Shown here: positions 49,014 through 61,137 of the stretch, one piece after another | How the letters are laid out: the number at the start of each line of letters is the position of its first letter | Position numbering within the stretch: position 1 is the stretch's first letter | NCBI GenBank assembly: GCA_905183005.1 | Contig: CAJJDO010000022.1 | Span: 673,151-737,150, forward strand | Source: Paramecium pentaurelia | Taxonomy: Eukaryota; Ciliophora; Oligohymenophorea; Peniculida; Parameciidae | Direction: 5' to 3' | Length of the DNA stretch: 64,000 nt | The notes under the pieces: generated by a model | What the model was told of the DNA's origin: nothing | The model's input: the letters and a program-made list of their open reading frames with translations, nothing else | Database searches by the model: none | Position numbers and translations under genes: made by a program

Positions 49014-50501
49014 TCATAATTATTATAGAGGTATTTAAAATCTTCTAACCTATCTTAATTTATAACCACCTGATGTTCTAGGAGTATTGATAGGTTTAAG
49101 AATCACAGGAGTATTTGGTGTCTAAGGACTATCTTCAATATTACACTTTGTAACACAATAAGGACTGAGGTTGGATACAGAACTTTTTGGACTAAATTAA
49201 GTTAAAATGGCAGAATATTATTTAATGTTTGTATCAAAATAGGCTAATTTCTTTTAAGTAGTTTGATTTTATTTTCTGATTTTAAATTAACATATTTTTG
49301 TTAGGTTTTCACTAGCAAACCAAGGATGACTTAAAGCCTCCTCAGCAGTTAATCTCTTAATAGGATTCTTGTTCATAAGTCCTTAAAGTAAGTCCATACC
49401 TATATCACTTAATTTACAATCTTCAAATTTAACTTTAGCATAATAATTTCTCATTACAACATCATCATAATCTTTTCCATCAAAAGGTGATTTTCCTGCA
49501 ATTAAAATAAACATTAGAATTCCTATACTATAAATATCTATTTTGAAATCATATATTTTATCTTATAATAATTCTGGAGCAACATATCCAGGAGTACCAC
49601 ATCTAGTAAATAAGTATTATCCACTTTGAGAATAATAATCAGCCAATCCAAAATCTCCTATACAAATATTTTCAACATCTTCTTTATTTCTAAGCATAAT
49701 ATTTTCTGGTTTAATATCTCTATGTAAAATTCCTTTTTCATGTATAGATGAAACTGCTTTCAATAATCTAAATATTAATTTAGAGCATTTTTCTTCTGAA
49801 AAAGGAGGTGACTTCTTCATATATTAATGTAATTCGCCTCCTTTCAAATATTCTAAGACTAAAAATAAAAATTCGTCTCCTTCAAAAACTTCATATAAAT
49901 GGATGATGGATTCATGCTAAATTTTTTTCATAATTGATATTTCCTTGATTATAGCTAATCTATCTACACTTTCATTTAATTTAGCTTTTCTGAAACATTT
50001 TATTGCATATTCAGATCCATCATTCTTGTTAACAGCTTTAAATACCTAGATTTTATAAAATATCTTACATCTGCAAAATTTCCTTATCCAATCTTCTTCA
50101 GTAATGTGTAATGATGAGAAAAATTCCTTTGAATACAAAATTATTTCAGATAATTGTACCACGGTTCTACATCTCCAAAGAACTCAAAATATTGTTTATT
50201 TTTTGTAATTTTAATTCCAAGTCCTACTTTCTAATGTTTAATATATTCAATTGTAGCATTATCTAAATTGATCCATTTCTTGATAGTCTATTGGTTATTG
50301 TACCAAATTTACTTGTTTTTTGAAATAAAGTAAATAATGATTAGAGATACCTAGAGTTCCTTTATGTAATTCTGAATCTTGATCTATGTACATAGTATCA
50401 TGCAAATCCAAAACTGCATCTTTTGTTGGATATTCAGTGACATTCCAAAATACAGAAGTATCAGGATCGTCAAAAAAAGAATCTTTATTAATCACATCCA
50501 T
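49014..50501 (-). CDS. PH-domain protein kinase
   Basis: Three exons (introns 50288-50312 and 50046-50068; 25 and 23 nt) encode 479 residues. The N-terminus is an acidic lead (MDVINKDSFFDDPD), then a PH-like domain (KKWINLDNATIEYIKHQKVG; YFEFFGDVEPWYNYLKQF). The kinase is complete: IGQGNFADV, YAIKCFRKAK, ILHRDIKPENIML, IGDFGLADYY, RCGTPGYVAPEL and IDIYSIGILMFILIAGKSP. It should be active and is CaMK-like. The tail is Ser/Thr/Pro-rich (SPQTPNTPVILKPINTPR), with several SP/TP sites. Tandem to and same strand as the paralogue at 47420. Confidence 0.9.
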
Positions 50502-50768
50502 ATTAGCTTTTTATTATATAAAATTTAGATATAAGTAATTTCATTTAATATTATATTTCCAAGGTAAAATAAAAAGATTTATTTCCTATGTAGTTAGTTA
50601 CTCATTTTTAGATTACTTATATTTAAATTAAAATATAAATGAAAGTCAAGAGAATCAAAATATTAATATCATTACAAAGAATTAAGAAAACTAAATATTT
50701 TCAATTGGAATTCTTAATCTTTAATGATGTGATTAAATATTAATTTTTTTATTATTTTATATATTTAC

Positions 50769-51573
50769 ATGTAATAATCACATAACTCGGCATATTAATT
50801 GAAAATTGTAAACACTGAAACCAGGTCAGATATTGTTTACTATCAAATTTAAGTATTATATAGCATTATATTTAAGGTTTTAAATACTTAAACAAAAGTG
50901 TCATGGAGCTTTGAAGAAAGATATAAAAATCTGAATAATTTACACACGCAATTATCTTCAGAACTTAAACAACAACTTCCATCCTTTCCAGCTAAAAAGT
51001 TTTTTGGAAACACTGATCCTGAGTTTATTTCAACAAGAAAGGCTGGATTATAGAATTATTTTAAGACTTTGCTTCAAATAGTAGATGCAGATTAGTGTCC
51101 AACTTTAAAGAAATTTTTAACCAAAGGAGAACAAAAACATATTAAAGATTAATAACAACCTTTTAAAGAAGACTCTATTAAGTAAAATGATATATAAGGT
51201 AATGCGTCAACAATAGAAAAAATACAACAATAAAAGTAATAAGAAAATGAGAGGATAAAGAAAGAATTAAAAGAAAAATTGGCAGCTGCAACTTAATAAA
51301 TCAAATAAAAATTCGTTGATTTAGGTAGTCTAGTCAATGCACCAGAAGAACATGATATTAAAAAAAAGAGAGCAATTTATGATTAAATTCGTATAGAACA
51401 AAAAGTAATTATTTATTCTTATTACTTAGAATGCTTTTATAATAGATATTCCTAAACCAAGTTAATAATCTAAAATGATGATTGCTTAATCTACGATAGA
51501 GCAAACATAACCAAAATTAATATAGTTGATATCATAATTACAATCTGGAGTAGAGAGCATAATAGGAATTTGA
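50769..51573 (+). CDS. PX-domain protein
   Basis: PX domains bind phosphoinositides, usually PI3P on endosomes. Three exons (introns 50853-50876 and 51405-51429; 24 and 25 nt) encode 251 residues. The PX signature is clear: IVYYQIQ-VLNTQTKVSWSF, then FEERYKNLNNLHTQL, LPSFPAKKFFGNTDPEFIS and RKAGLQNYFKTLLQ. The C-terminal half is Lys/Gln/Glu-rich and probably coiled coil. The first intron is 24 nt without an in-frame TGA and was inferred from PX strand spacing. Without the second intron the frame runs on into the next gene. Confidence 0.85.
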
Positions 51574-51635
51574 GTATTTACATAAGCACAAGATATTTTA
51601 CTATATATTTTAAATTATAGAAACTGTCTTTAATA

Positions 51636-53072
51636 ATGTTAACCATTTTAGAAAAGTTTGACATATTTGGTGTGCCTATTAAGTTGAAAACTATTAAATA
51701 ATAAGAGCAGTTTAAGACATCTCAAAGTGGAGTGATAACAATCATAATAATGATTTTAAGCTTAGCTTATTTCATTTATGTAATATAACAATGGATTAAT
51801 GGATAATTAATTCCTAAAGTTACAAGTTCTTAAAGAATGATTGATTATACTACTTATGAATGGTAAAATGGTGAAATCTCTTTCACTTTATATGATTTAA
51901 GCTCAAAGATAAATCCCTTCACAAAACAAAACAACATTATTATGACAGTATTATTGGAGATCTCAGGATTATATGTTTCTGCTGAACCTAGATTTTTATA
52001 TAGTACATTATAAATGAATGGAGATAAAAATGTTATTACTATTGATAAAGGCAAATTAGTATTAAGTTAAATTGATGGGACGAAAGAAGAGAATCAAGAA
52101 AATATCAAGTAATATTTTGTATTTTTTACAAAATGTCGCTAAGATTGGATGGAAGAAGGGGGATATTGTGCTGATCCATAAGAAATTGAAGATTATTTCA
52201 GTACAAATCATGGATTATTATTTTTATCAATAAATCTATAGTAATACAATTATGAGACTTTGGAATTTGATGAAATAAAAAAAACTTAATTCTTCGCCTT
52301 TGAAGAAAGTAGTCCTTTTTATTCTTAAGTGATTTTATAAAAATAATTAACTACTATTGATAATGCAGTATTATTAAATAGCTTTCAAAAATTTGAAGTA
52401 ATTAAGGATTATTAAGTAAATACTTAAGCAGTGTCAAAGAAATTTGCCTAGGATACAATAAAAACTTAAGATGGTTCTAAATTTGAATTTGAATCATTGT
52501 GTACATTCGTCTTTAGGATTGATAACATTGAAGCAAATGAAACTATTCTAATGCCAAAATTAGGAGAAGTATTGGCTTAAATTGGATCTATTGTAAATAT
52601 AATAATGTTATTGAAAATACTCTCTAACATGATTAATACAGCAATGTTAGAGAGTACAATATTGCATCAAATAATTGAAATTTATTATCCATAATTTAAG
52701 CAAGTTTAAATTACAAAGAACTTTTTAGGTTAAGTTAAATAAGTACGATATAAAGGTGTTGAAATTAAGTTAGCCCATTTTTAACATAAATACAATTAAT
52801 TATTAGAAATTGCAAGAATGAAATTCACTTTCAATAATCTAATCTAGGAGTTATCTCGTGTTTAATTGGTTTTAGTAAATTAGATAGGAATGGAAAATAT
52901 AAAAAAGATATTTAAGATAGAAGAGGATCTAAAGTTCTTTGAGCAGGATAGATCATCATCATCAAATTCTAATTTTTAAGTGTAGAATTTAGTTTCGATT
53001 TCACCTGAAGAATCACCAAAAAGATAAGAATTTGAAAGGTTCGTATTGTTTAATACAGAATTTTCATAATGA
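51636..53072 (+). CDS. Ciliate two-pass transmembrane protein (family member 2)
   Basis: Intronless, 478 residues. MLTILEKFDIFGVPIKLKTI leads to SQSGVITIIIMILSLAYFIY (span 1), QQWINGQLIPKVTSSQ, a ~260-residue outer region with CADPQEIEDYF, and a second hydrophobic segment (IGSIVNIIMLLKILSNM) before a Gln/Lys-rich cytosolic tail. The N-terminal motif and layout match the gene at 1646-3196. In ciliates this type forms large families of unknown role. It begins 62 bp after the PX gene on the same strand. Confidence 0.82.
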
Positions 53073-53126
53073 CTATTATTTAAATACATAGATATTAAAA
53101 ATCATACGTCATAAATAAAAGTGTAA

Positions 53127-54727
53127 ATGTTAACATTTGACAAATATCCATTCTTGGCCTAACTTGGTTTAAAAGCTGAAAACTATGGAGCATCTCTTAG
53201 TGGAACATGGGTTGGAGATGGAGAGTGGACTACTAGTTATAATCCAAACACAGGAGAAGCTATAGCAAAAGTTAAATTAGGAACACTCTAATAATATGAA
53301 TAAGGCATGTAAGAACTTTTGAAGGTTAAGAATATGTGGGCTGAAGTATTAGATATATTTAAATTAGTTACCTATCCCAAGAAGAGGAGATATAGTCAGA
53401 TAAATAGGAGATGAGTTTAGAAAATAGAAGGAAGCATTAGGAATGTTAGTTGCTTTGGAAATGGGTAAAATTAAATCTGAAGGTCTGGGTGAAGTGTAAG
53501 AAATCATAGACATTTGTGATATGGCCTGTGGATTATCGAGATCATTATATGGATTAGTAATTCCATCAGAGAGACCATCACATTTTATGATGGAATAATG
53601 GAATCCCTTGGGTGTAATAGGAATTATTACAGCATTTAACTTTCCAGTTGCAGTATTAGGTTGGAATTTAGCACTTGGATTAATTTGTGGTGATGTTTGT
53701 GTTTGGAAAGGAGCACCTTCAACAAATTTATCATCTATTGCTTGTACCAATATTATTCATGAAGTCTTTAAAAGAAATGGAGTAAACTACTAAATATAAT
53801 CTATTAGTTACCAACAAGTATAGTATTCACTATTTGTGGAGATGGTGTATAAATTGGAGAAGCAATTACAAGTGATAAGAGAATTCCATTAGTATCCTTT
53901 ACAGGTTCCACTTAAGTAGGTAAAATCATTGCTGCAAAGGTGGCTTCCAGATTAGCCAGAAGTCTTTTGGAATTAGGAGGAAATAATGCCTAGATTGTTC
54001 ATGAAGATGCAAATGTTGATTTAGCACTTAAGGCTGCAGTATTTGCAGCTGTTGGTACATGTGGATAAAGATGTACATCTTTAAGAAGATTGTTGTTACA
54101 TAATAGTATTGCAGAAACATTTATTCAAAAAATGGTTAAAGTTTATGCTACCATTAAAATTGGAAATGCTTTAAATGATGGTAATTAATTCTTTTATTTT
54201 TAGATACCTTATGTGGTCCACTTCACACAAGAGCATAGGTTGAATAATACAAAAAAGTTATCCCTGAAATTTAAGCATAAGGAGGAAAATTACTCTATGG
54301 AGGAAATATAATTGAAGGTCCAGGTAACTTTGTTTAACCAACAATCTTCGAAGTTTAAGCTAATCATCCTATTTTATAACATGAACTCTTCATGCCTATC
54401 TTATTTATTGTTAGATATGATACTTTAGATGAGGCTATTGAAATTAATAATAATGTTCCTTAAGGTTTGAGCAGTTCATTATTCACTTCAAATTTAAGCA
54501 ATTCATACAAATGGACTGGACCTTTAGGATCTGATTGTGGTATTGTAAATGTTAATATTGGAACATCTGGAGCTGAAATTGGAGGAGCTTTTGGAGGTGA
54601 AAAAGAAACAGGAGGTGGTAGAGAATCAGGAAGTGATTCATGGAAAACTTATATGAGAAGGTCTACATGCACTATTAATTTTGGTAAGACCTTACCCCTT
54701 GCTTAAGGAGTTAAATTTGATATTTGA
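53127..54727 (+). CDS. ALDH7A1: Aldehyde dehydrogenase, ALDH7 (antiquitin) type
   Basis: NAD-dependent oxidation of alpha-aminoadipic semialdehyde in lysine breakdown is the family function. Four exons (introns 53346-53367, 53782-53807, 54181-54203; 22, 26, 23 nt) encode 509 residues, as usual. Seen are WNPLGVIGIITAFNFPVAVL, FTGSTQVGKIIAAKV (NAD site), catalytic Glu in LELGGNNAQIV and catalytic Cys in GQRCTSLRRLLL. The ALDH7-specific end is GGAFGGEKETGGGRESGSD and WKTYMRRSTCTINFG. No signal peptide is seen. All three introns shift or stop the frame if retained. Confidence 0.96.
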
Positions 54728-55095
54728 AAACATTATTATTGTACAAAATGTTAACACAAAAATTTTAATTATTTTCATTAGAAATTGATTCTTATAATCA
54801 TACTGTGATTAAAATTTGTAAGAATAACTTTATAGTGTAATAAATGTATTAATATTTTACTAATTAAATAAATTAGAATATTTGGTTAATATAATCTATT
54901 AAAATATATACAAATATAGTTATATGTAGATTGTTATTCTATATAGAAAAAATTATATCAATCCAATATGAAAATTTAGAATATAAGGGAAATTCTTAAG
55001 TTTTTTCTTGATGATAAGTATAGAGTCAATAAATGTTTGTATTTTCTGGAAAAAAACTTTATTAAAATCTATTTTATTTATAATTTACTATAAAA
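54728..55095. other. Intergenic, nothing recognised
   Basis: 368 bp, AT-rich, between two plus-strand genes. Confidence 0.4.
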
Positions 55096-56080
55096 ATGCA
55101 ATAAATATCAACTAAGGAAGGCAAATATTTGTATGGCTTATATGTTCTATGTTAAGGAAATATTATATCTAGTTCGTAGAAGGGATATCTAAAGGGTATG
55201 GTGTTGTAGTTTTATTAGATTTATTAATATAAAAGGATTAGTAAATATTGGAGATTGTTAATGAATTTAACAAAGAAGAATGTTTATAAGAATTACAAAC
55301 AAAACTTTAAGAGATTTTGATTGGTAAAGCATAAATTATAATTATTAAGATCTGTCAAGCGAATCTTAAAGTTTAGCTGGTAATACTCCAATTCATTAAT
55401 AATGGTATGATTAGTTTGGATTATTAAGGTGTTATAGATCGTAGGATAACAATATTTGGGTGCTTAACTAATTGGGAATAAAGGAAAGTTAAATGAGATA
55501 CTCATATAAGTTCTTAGAAACACAAACTAGCTCTTAGAAAAGAGATACTCCAAGAGAAGAATTAGAAGATTAATTCTAGTGATACTAAAAGGTTATGAAA
55601 TATATTTATTAACAGATGAGTAATAATATTAATATTTTCAATAATTAATGAGTGAAGAGTGTGTAGAATAAAGACCTGAGACATCAAAATGTTCTCGATT
55701 GGAAAAACGGAGAATGGTAAGTTAGAATTCATAAAGAAATCGTACTGCAATATAAAGCAGAACTGCTTAAAATTTTAATCCAAATAGTTATAATGGGATG
55801 ACATTAGAAGAATATTTTAGAAATAAAGTTTAAGAGAATAATAATGTATAAGTAGATAAAAAAAAAAAAGTAGTGAAGTTTTATATAATAGTTTTTGGTT
55901 ACGAGTAATGAATTCTTTAAAGAATTCTAAAATTAAGATGTTATGAGAAGAACATATATGGGAGATAGCAAATATATGAATATGAAGTAGGATATGAAAA
56001 AGAAAATATAAGATTATGATAAGGATTTGTTTTAAAAATATGCTAAATAATTTGATTTGGGAAATGGTTTTGGAAAGTGA
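55096..56080 (+). CDS. Hypothetical protein, multi-exon
   Basis: Five exons (introns 55196-55218, 55324-55349, 55488-55510, 55870-55891; 23, 26, 23, 22 nt) give 296 residues, with frame and TGA consistent. Coherent segments include EGKYLYGLYVLCQGNIISS, QQILEIVNEFNKEECLQELQ, QWYDQFGLLRCYRSQDNNI, LILVILKGYEIYLLTDEQQ and MRRTYMGDSKYMNMKQDM. The C-terminal half is basic and helical. I do not recognise a family. The third intron begins GTT. If it were retained, a different frame would end at a TGA near 55580. Confidence 0.6.
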
Positions 56081-56136
56081 ATTTATTATATATATTCACA
56101 ATTTTTAAATAAAATAAATAAAAGATTTCAATATTT

Positions 56137-56742
56137 ATGGGTAAGTAATATGCAAGAGAGCCAGCTGTTGCTAAGAAATCATGTAAAGCTAAGGCTAGTG
56201 ATTTAAGAACACATTTTAAAAATACTTATGAAGTGGCAAGAGCAATTAAAGGATAAACACTTGCATAAGCATTAAAATATTTATAAGATGTATTATAACA
56301 TAAAAGATGTGTTCCATTTACTCGTTTTAATGGTGGAGTAGGTAGAACAGCATAAGCAAAAGAATTTGGTAGATCATAAGGTAATTTAAGCATAAAAATC
56401 ATTATTTAGGTAGATGGCCAGAAAAGAGTGTAAGAATTGTTTTATCATTATTGTAAAATTTGGCTGCAAATGCTTAAGTTAAAAATTTAAGCAATGAAAA
56501 ATTGATCATAAATCATATCTAAGTAAATAGAGCATAAAAGGGTAGACGTAGAACTTATAGAGCACATGGAAGAATTAATCGTAAAAAATTAAAATATTGC
56601 AGCATTTTTATCATCCAATGCTCATATTGAATTGTGGGCTGCAGAAAAAGATGAAAATGTTAAAAAGGAAACAAATAATCAATAGGTGGCTCGTTAATCA
56701 AGAAAATAAGTGGCTAGATCAAAATTATCTATTGGTGCATGA
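56137..56742 (+). CDS. RPL17: Ribosomal protein uL22 (eukaryotic L17)
   Basis: Large-subunit protein lining the peptide exit tunnel. Three exons (introns 56381-56409 and 56581-56602; 29 and 22 nt) encode 184 residues, the canonical length. Blocks: [80 protein letters not shown] and SSNAHIELWAAEKDE. The second intron ends CAG. The tail is extended by Gln/Arg/Ser residues. Only 32 bp separate its stop from the next start codon. Confidence 0.97.
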
Positions 56743-56774
56743 ATTTATAATAATACATATTAAATATTAATTTT

Positions 56775-59372
56775 ATGAATAACCCTTCTCGTTTTCGATA
56801 AAGTTCGAATACTTAAAGTGTTAATTATTTACCAGTCTGGAAACAAAATGATTCTGAAGAAAGAAAGAAATATCAAATAATTCTTTTACCTGTCAATTAA
56901 CCTAGAGAAGATTACATAATTAGTTCAATTTATTAGATGTTCAATACTCAAGACATAGAAGTGAATAAACTTATTTATTATTACTTTTATAAACTAAAAG
57001 AGAGTGGTCCTCATTAATTCTTAACAAATAAATTATATTAGATATAACAAGAAGAATTAGAGTTCTTCATTCCTTAATTAGTGTAAATAATAAATTTTTA
57101 TATAAATTAGGTATATACTAATAAAGTATGATTCTCCATATTTAGAAAAGTTTATAACAACATTGTGTAATAAAAGTATAGCATTGTATTAACTTATAAA
57201 ATGGTGTTGGGTTTCTTATTCTGACAAGGATAGAACAGATAAGAATAAAATGAAGAGATTATAAAGAATAGACGATGTAAAAATTACAATTACCATACTA
57301 GTAATTTGAATAATCGATGTTAACTTTACATAATGATCATAGTGCAGTCAAAATTCCTAATTTATAATTAAAATCTTATTAGAGTGTTGTAGATCTTTAT
57401 TTAAACAACCTGATTTAAATGTCATTAATACTTAAAACATATAAACCAGAGGACAGAAAACCAAAATTAAAAAATTTTATCACAAGAGCTAATGTGGCTC
57501 TAGAGAAATATCGATTGAAACATTAAGAATATTATTTTTGTTAAGGAATTACTGTACCATTTACTATGAGCAAAGATTAGAATGTTGCTGTACATTCAAA
57601 TTTAGTAGTTAGAATTATAGAAGGAGAATGTTCATGTTTCAATACTAAAAAAAGAGTTCCTTATAGAATTGTTGTGGAGACTATTGAGTATATGAAAATA
57701 TTATTAATAGTCCTCATGAATTAAAATATAAACAACCAAAAAAGACTGCAAATAATTCAATAACTAATAATAGATCATTTGCAAATTTAGATGATGATAC
57801 AATGGAAGATTTTTTGTAAGCTGATTTAAATCAACCAAATAAATAGGAAATAGAAAAAAAAATGGAAGAATTGGCTAAAAATAGAAATAAAAAAGAATAT
57901 AGTGATTTAATGAAAATAACCTAAAATAAGGAACCAAAAAAAGGAATAAAAATGTTTAAAAATATGATGAGTGTTGTTTATTTATCTAAAAAAGACAAAA
58001 CAACAGAAAGCGAATAAGATTAGGAATTAATTTTAAAAGAAAATATTATGAAAAATTTGTAATTATATAAGTAATTTACAAATGCAATAGAAGAAGATAC
58101 ATTTTAAAAAAATAGATAAAGGTAAAAATATTACATTATTAAAAAAGGTTTAATATATTATTTCCTGAAAAAACTAATGAAAGAACTTAATCATGTATTC
58201 CAAAATTAAATAGCAAATATAGATAATAAGGTTAAAGAAAGGATAAAAATTATTGGTTAAGACTATACAAAGAAAATAAAAAAAATGGGTTTAGACATAA
58301 ACATAAATCATTAAAATAATTAACTGCACTTGGAAGAGTTAGATTTTTTAAAGAACTAATATTATGTATTTTGTGATTACATAATTAAGTTTGTCCCAAA
58401 TATGAAGAGATATTAAAAAAGATATATGTACATCTTTAATATGATTTGATTGAGAAAAAATTAGAGAAAAATAATGTAGATATTCATCAGGATGGGATAG
58501 AATTACATAGTAAATTTGGACCATGGGATGAATTATGGGAAGATAGAGCTGAAATGATTAAGAGAGAAAGTCCTTATTAACATTTTGAAACATATCGTCT
58601 TAAACCTATTATTGTTAAAGGAGGCGATGATTTGAGATAAGAACTTATGACAATGCAAATTATATATAAGATGTATTAAGCATTTTAGAGTTATGGTTTG
58701 GATATGTATGTTAAGGCTTATGAAATTATAGTTGTAAGTGCAAGTTCAGGAATTCTAGAATTTTGTGCAGATACTATTTCAATTGATGGTTTAAAAAAGA
58801 AATATCCAGCTTGCAAATCTCTTGTTCATATTTATAAAGAAATATTTCAATAAGATTTTGAAGAAGCTTAAATGAGATTTATTTAGAGTCTTGCTTCTTA
58901 TTCAATAATCAGTTATTTATTATAAATAAAGGATAGACACAATGGAAATATTTTGATAGACAGTAAAGGAAGAATAATCCATATTGATTTTGGATTTATT
59001 TTATGCATTTCTCCTGGAAATTTAAATTTTGAGAAAGCTCCTTTCAAATTGACTCAAGAATATATTGATTTGATGAATGGAAGAAACTCTGATCTTTTTT
59101 TTTATTATAAGAATTTAATGTATAGAGGATTCAAAGCACTTTAAGGATATGTAGATGAGATAATAATGATTATAGAGATTATGATGTAGGATAGTGACTT
59201 ACCTTGTTTTGAGAGATTCGACATCAAAGAATTTAGAGATCGTTTCAAAGAAGAGGCAAACGATGAAGAATTATAAAAATATGTTGACAAATTAATTGAT
59301 TACAGTGACAATAATTGGAGAACAATTTAGTATGATAATTTCTAAAGAATGACCAATGGTATAATGCCTTGA
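56775..59372 (+). CDS. PI4KB: Phosphatidylinositol 4-kinase, type III beta-like
   Basis: Makes PI4P, typically at the Golgi. Six exons (introns 57083-57110, 57277-57301, 57688-57710, 58122-58147, 58366-58389; 28, 25, 23, 26, 24 nt) encode 823 residues, close to the usual size. The catalytic domain is C-terminal: VKGGDDLRQELMTMQIIYKM, VVSASSGILEFCADTISIDG, catalytic loop IKDRHNGNILID and activation segment IIHIDFGFILCISPGNL with FEKAPFKLTQEYIDLMNG. The last residues FQRMTNGIMP are PI4K-beta-like. The N-terminal helical and linker regions fit the lipid-kinase-unique layout. The 24-nt fifth intron contains an in-frame TGA. Confidence 0.95.
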
Positions 59373-59409
59373 ATATTAAAATATGCGATATTTATAAAAT
59401 CTTTATTTA

Positions 59410-61137
59410 ATGATATTTGTACTACTATTATTGATATCTTAAACAAATGCACTTTATTCAAAAAAACTCTATAGAACTAGAGGTTTTACAGCAATTGATA
59501 TTGATCTATAGAAATATGATGAATTGAATTAAGGATCAACTACCATAAATATCATACTTGAAAATAATTCATTTTCAACTGTTCCTTTTTTAGCTTATTG
59601 TAATACCAAGAATCAATAAATTATAAAATCGATTGTCAGCTCTCCTGAAGCCATTAAGAAATAAATTGAATCAAACAAGTAATCATTGAGAATTGATAAT
59701 TAGAAAATTATGTGTGTTTGATAACAATGCTTTGTTATATTCATAACGTGTATAACAGATAGTATTATCAGATTAAATCAATGATGAAAACGAATGGGCT
59801 TTTAATAAATTTAGTATATATAAGTTAAACGAAAAACAAATTTCTATTTATGTCTATTCATCTGATGATTCTTAATACACAATCATAATTAAGGGTTCTT
59901 AGAAAGGAGAATGTTATAAGTTATTTTTTAATCTAAATTAGTTAATGCAATAATTATGGTTTGTGTATGAGTAATTAAATACTTTTTTGTTAATGCAATG
60001 AAGGTTATTTGGATAGTACTTGTTAATTATAAAGTACTGTTGTAAATGCTCCAAGCTTAGTTCATGTATAATACAATATTATTTTAGTTTGAAATGAAAG
60101 AATAGTCTTATAAAAATATTCTAACTATTCCTTTAAAGGCTACACTAGCTTCCTTAGAAATTGAAGTAAACACGAATGCAAGAATAAAAACATATCTTGG
60201 ATGTCAACATGACAAAGATTTTATTCCATTTTATGAGAGTAATTCATTTTATCAAACGGAAATTTCGACTGGAACATTAAAATTTTCTAAAGATGACATT
60301 TAATATTGTCTTGATAACACAAATAAAATAGAATAAACATTAGGATTCAGAATGGAAAATTATGTAATCCTATTATTAGTTAATGATCAAACATATAAAA
60401 TATAAGTTTCTTTGAAACTCTACATTGATAGCAAATAAGAGGATAATTCTGGACTAGAAATATATTACATCTTAGCTGGTGCATTAGGAGCTTTAATTGT
60501 TGCCTTATTAATTATTATATGTGTGATTTATTTTTAAAGAAAGACTAGACGAATAAATAATGGAGTTTAAAATAATCTAAATTTGAGATCATTTTCAGTT
60601 AAAGGAAATACTAATAGAAGTTTACGATAAGATTATATTCCAGTGGAATTGTATGAATAAATCATTTAAGAATACCCTGGATTAGTGGAAATTTCTGATT
60701 GTTAGATTTGTCTTGTGGAATTCGAGAAACAGGATTTAGTCAAATTAACATATTGCCTACATTTATTTCATTCCACTTGTATAGATGAATGGAGAAAACG
60801 AAATCATGTATACAAATTATAGTTATATATATAGACCTGTCCATTTTGCAGAGAAGACTTAACAAAATAAAAATGCATACAGTAAAAATAAGAGGATTAA
60901 ATCTATTAGTTGGGAGTTATTTCAGGTGATGCAATGTAAATAGATGAATAAAAACTTGCAGAATTTTAAAGGAGAGAATAAAGATTGAGACATTTATAAT
61001 GTAATTTTTATTAGAAATTAATAGAAACATCCTCACCTGATTCTGCAAATGCAATACAATAAAAGGAAAATACTCCATCCCCATTTTTAAAAGGAGATGT
61101 AATAACATAATAGCTTTGCGTATCATCTGGAAAATGA
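59410..61137 (+). CDS. Membrane RING-H2 ubiquitin ligase with EGF-like module
   Basis: Five exons (introns 59679-59703, 59920-59941, 60066-60087, 60808-60834; 25, 22, 22, 27 nt) encode 543 residues. MIFVLLLLISQTNALY is a signal peptide. The luminal part includes an EGF-like module (CNNYGLCMSNQILFCQCNEG). A span follows (YYILAGALGALIVALLIIIC). The cytosolic RING-H2 has CQICLVEFEKQD, CLHLFHSTCIDEWRKRN and TCPFCREDL, with all eight zinc ligands. This layout resembles membrane E3 ligases of the secretory pathway. The 27-nt intron lies inside the RING and lacks an in-frame TGA. Its removal restores the standard ligand spacing. Confidence 0.88.

Noticed and set aside
53364..53750. 128-codon minus-strand frame
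   Set aside because: Antisense of the ALDH7 catalytic region, which is strongly conserved on the plus strand.
1646..61137. In-frame TAA/TAG taken as signs of pseudogenes
   Set aside because: They are Gln codons in this nuclear code. Conserved housekeeping proteins carry them throughout.
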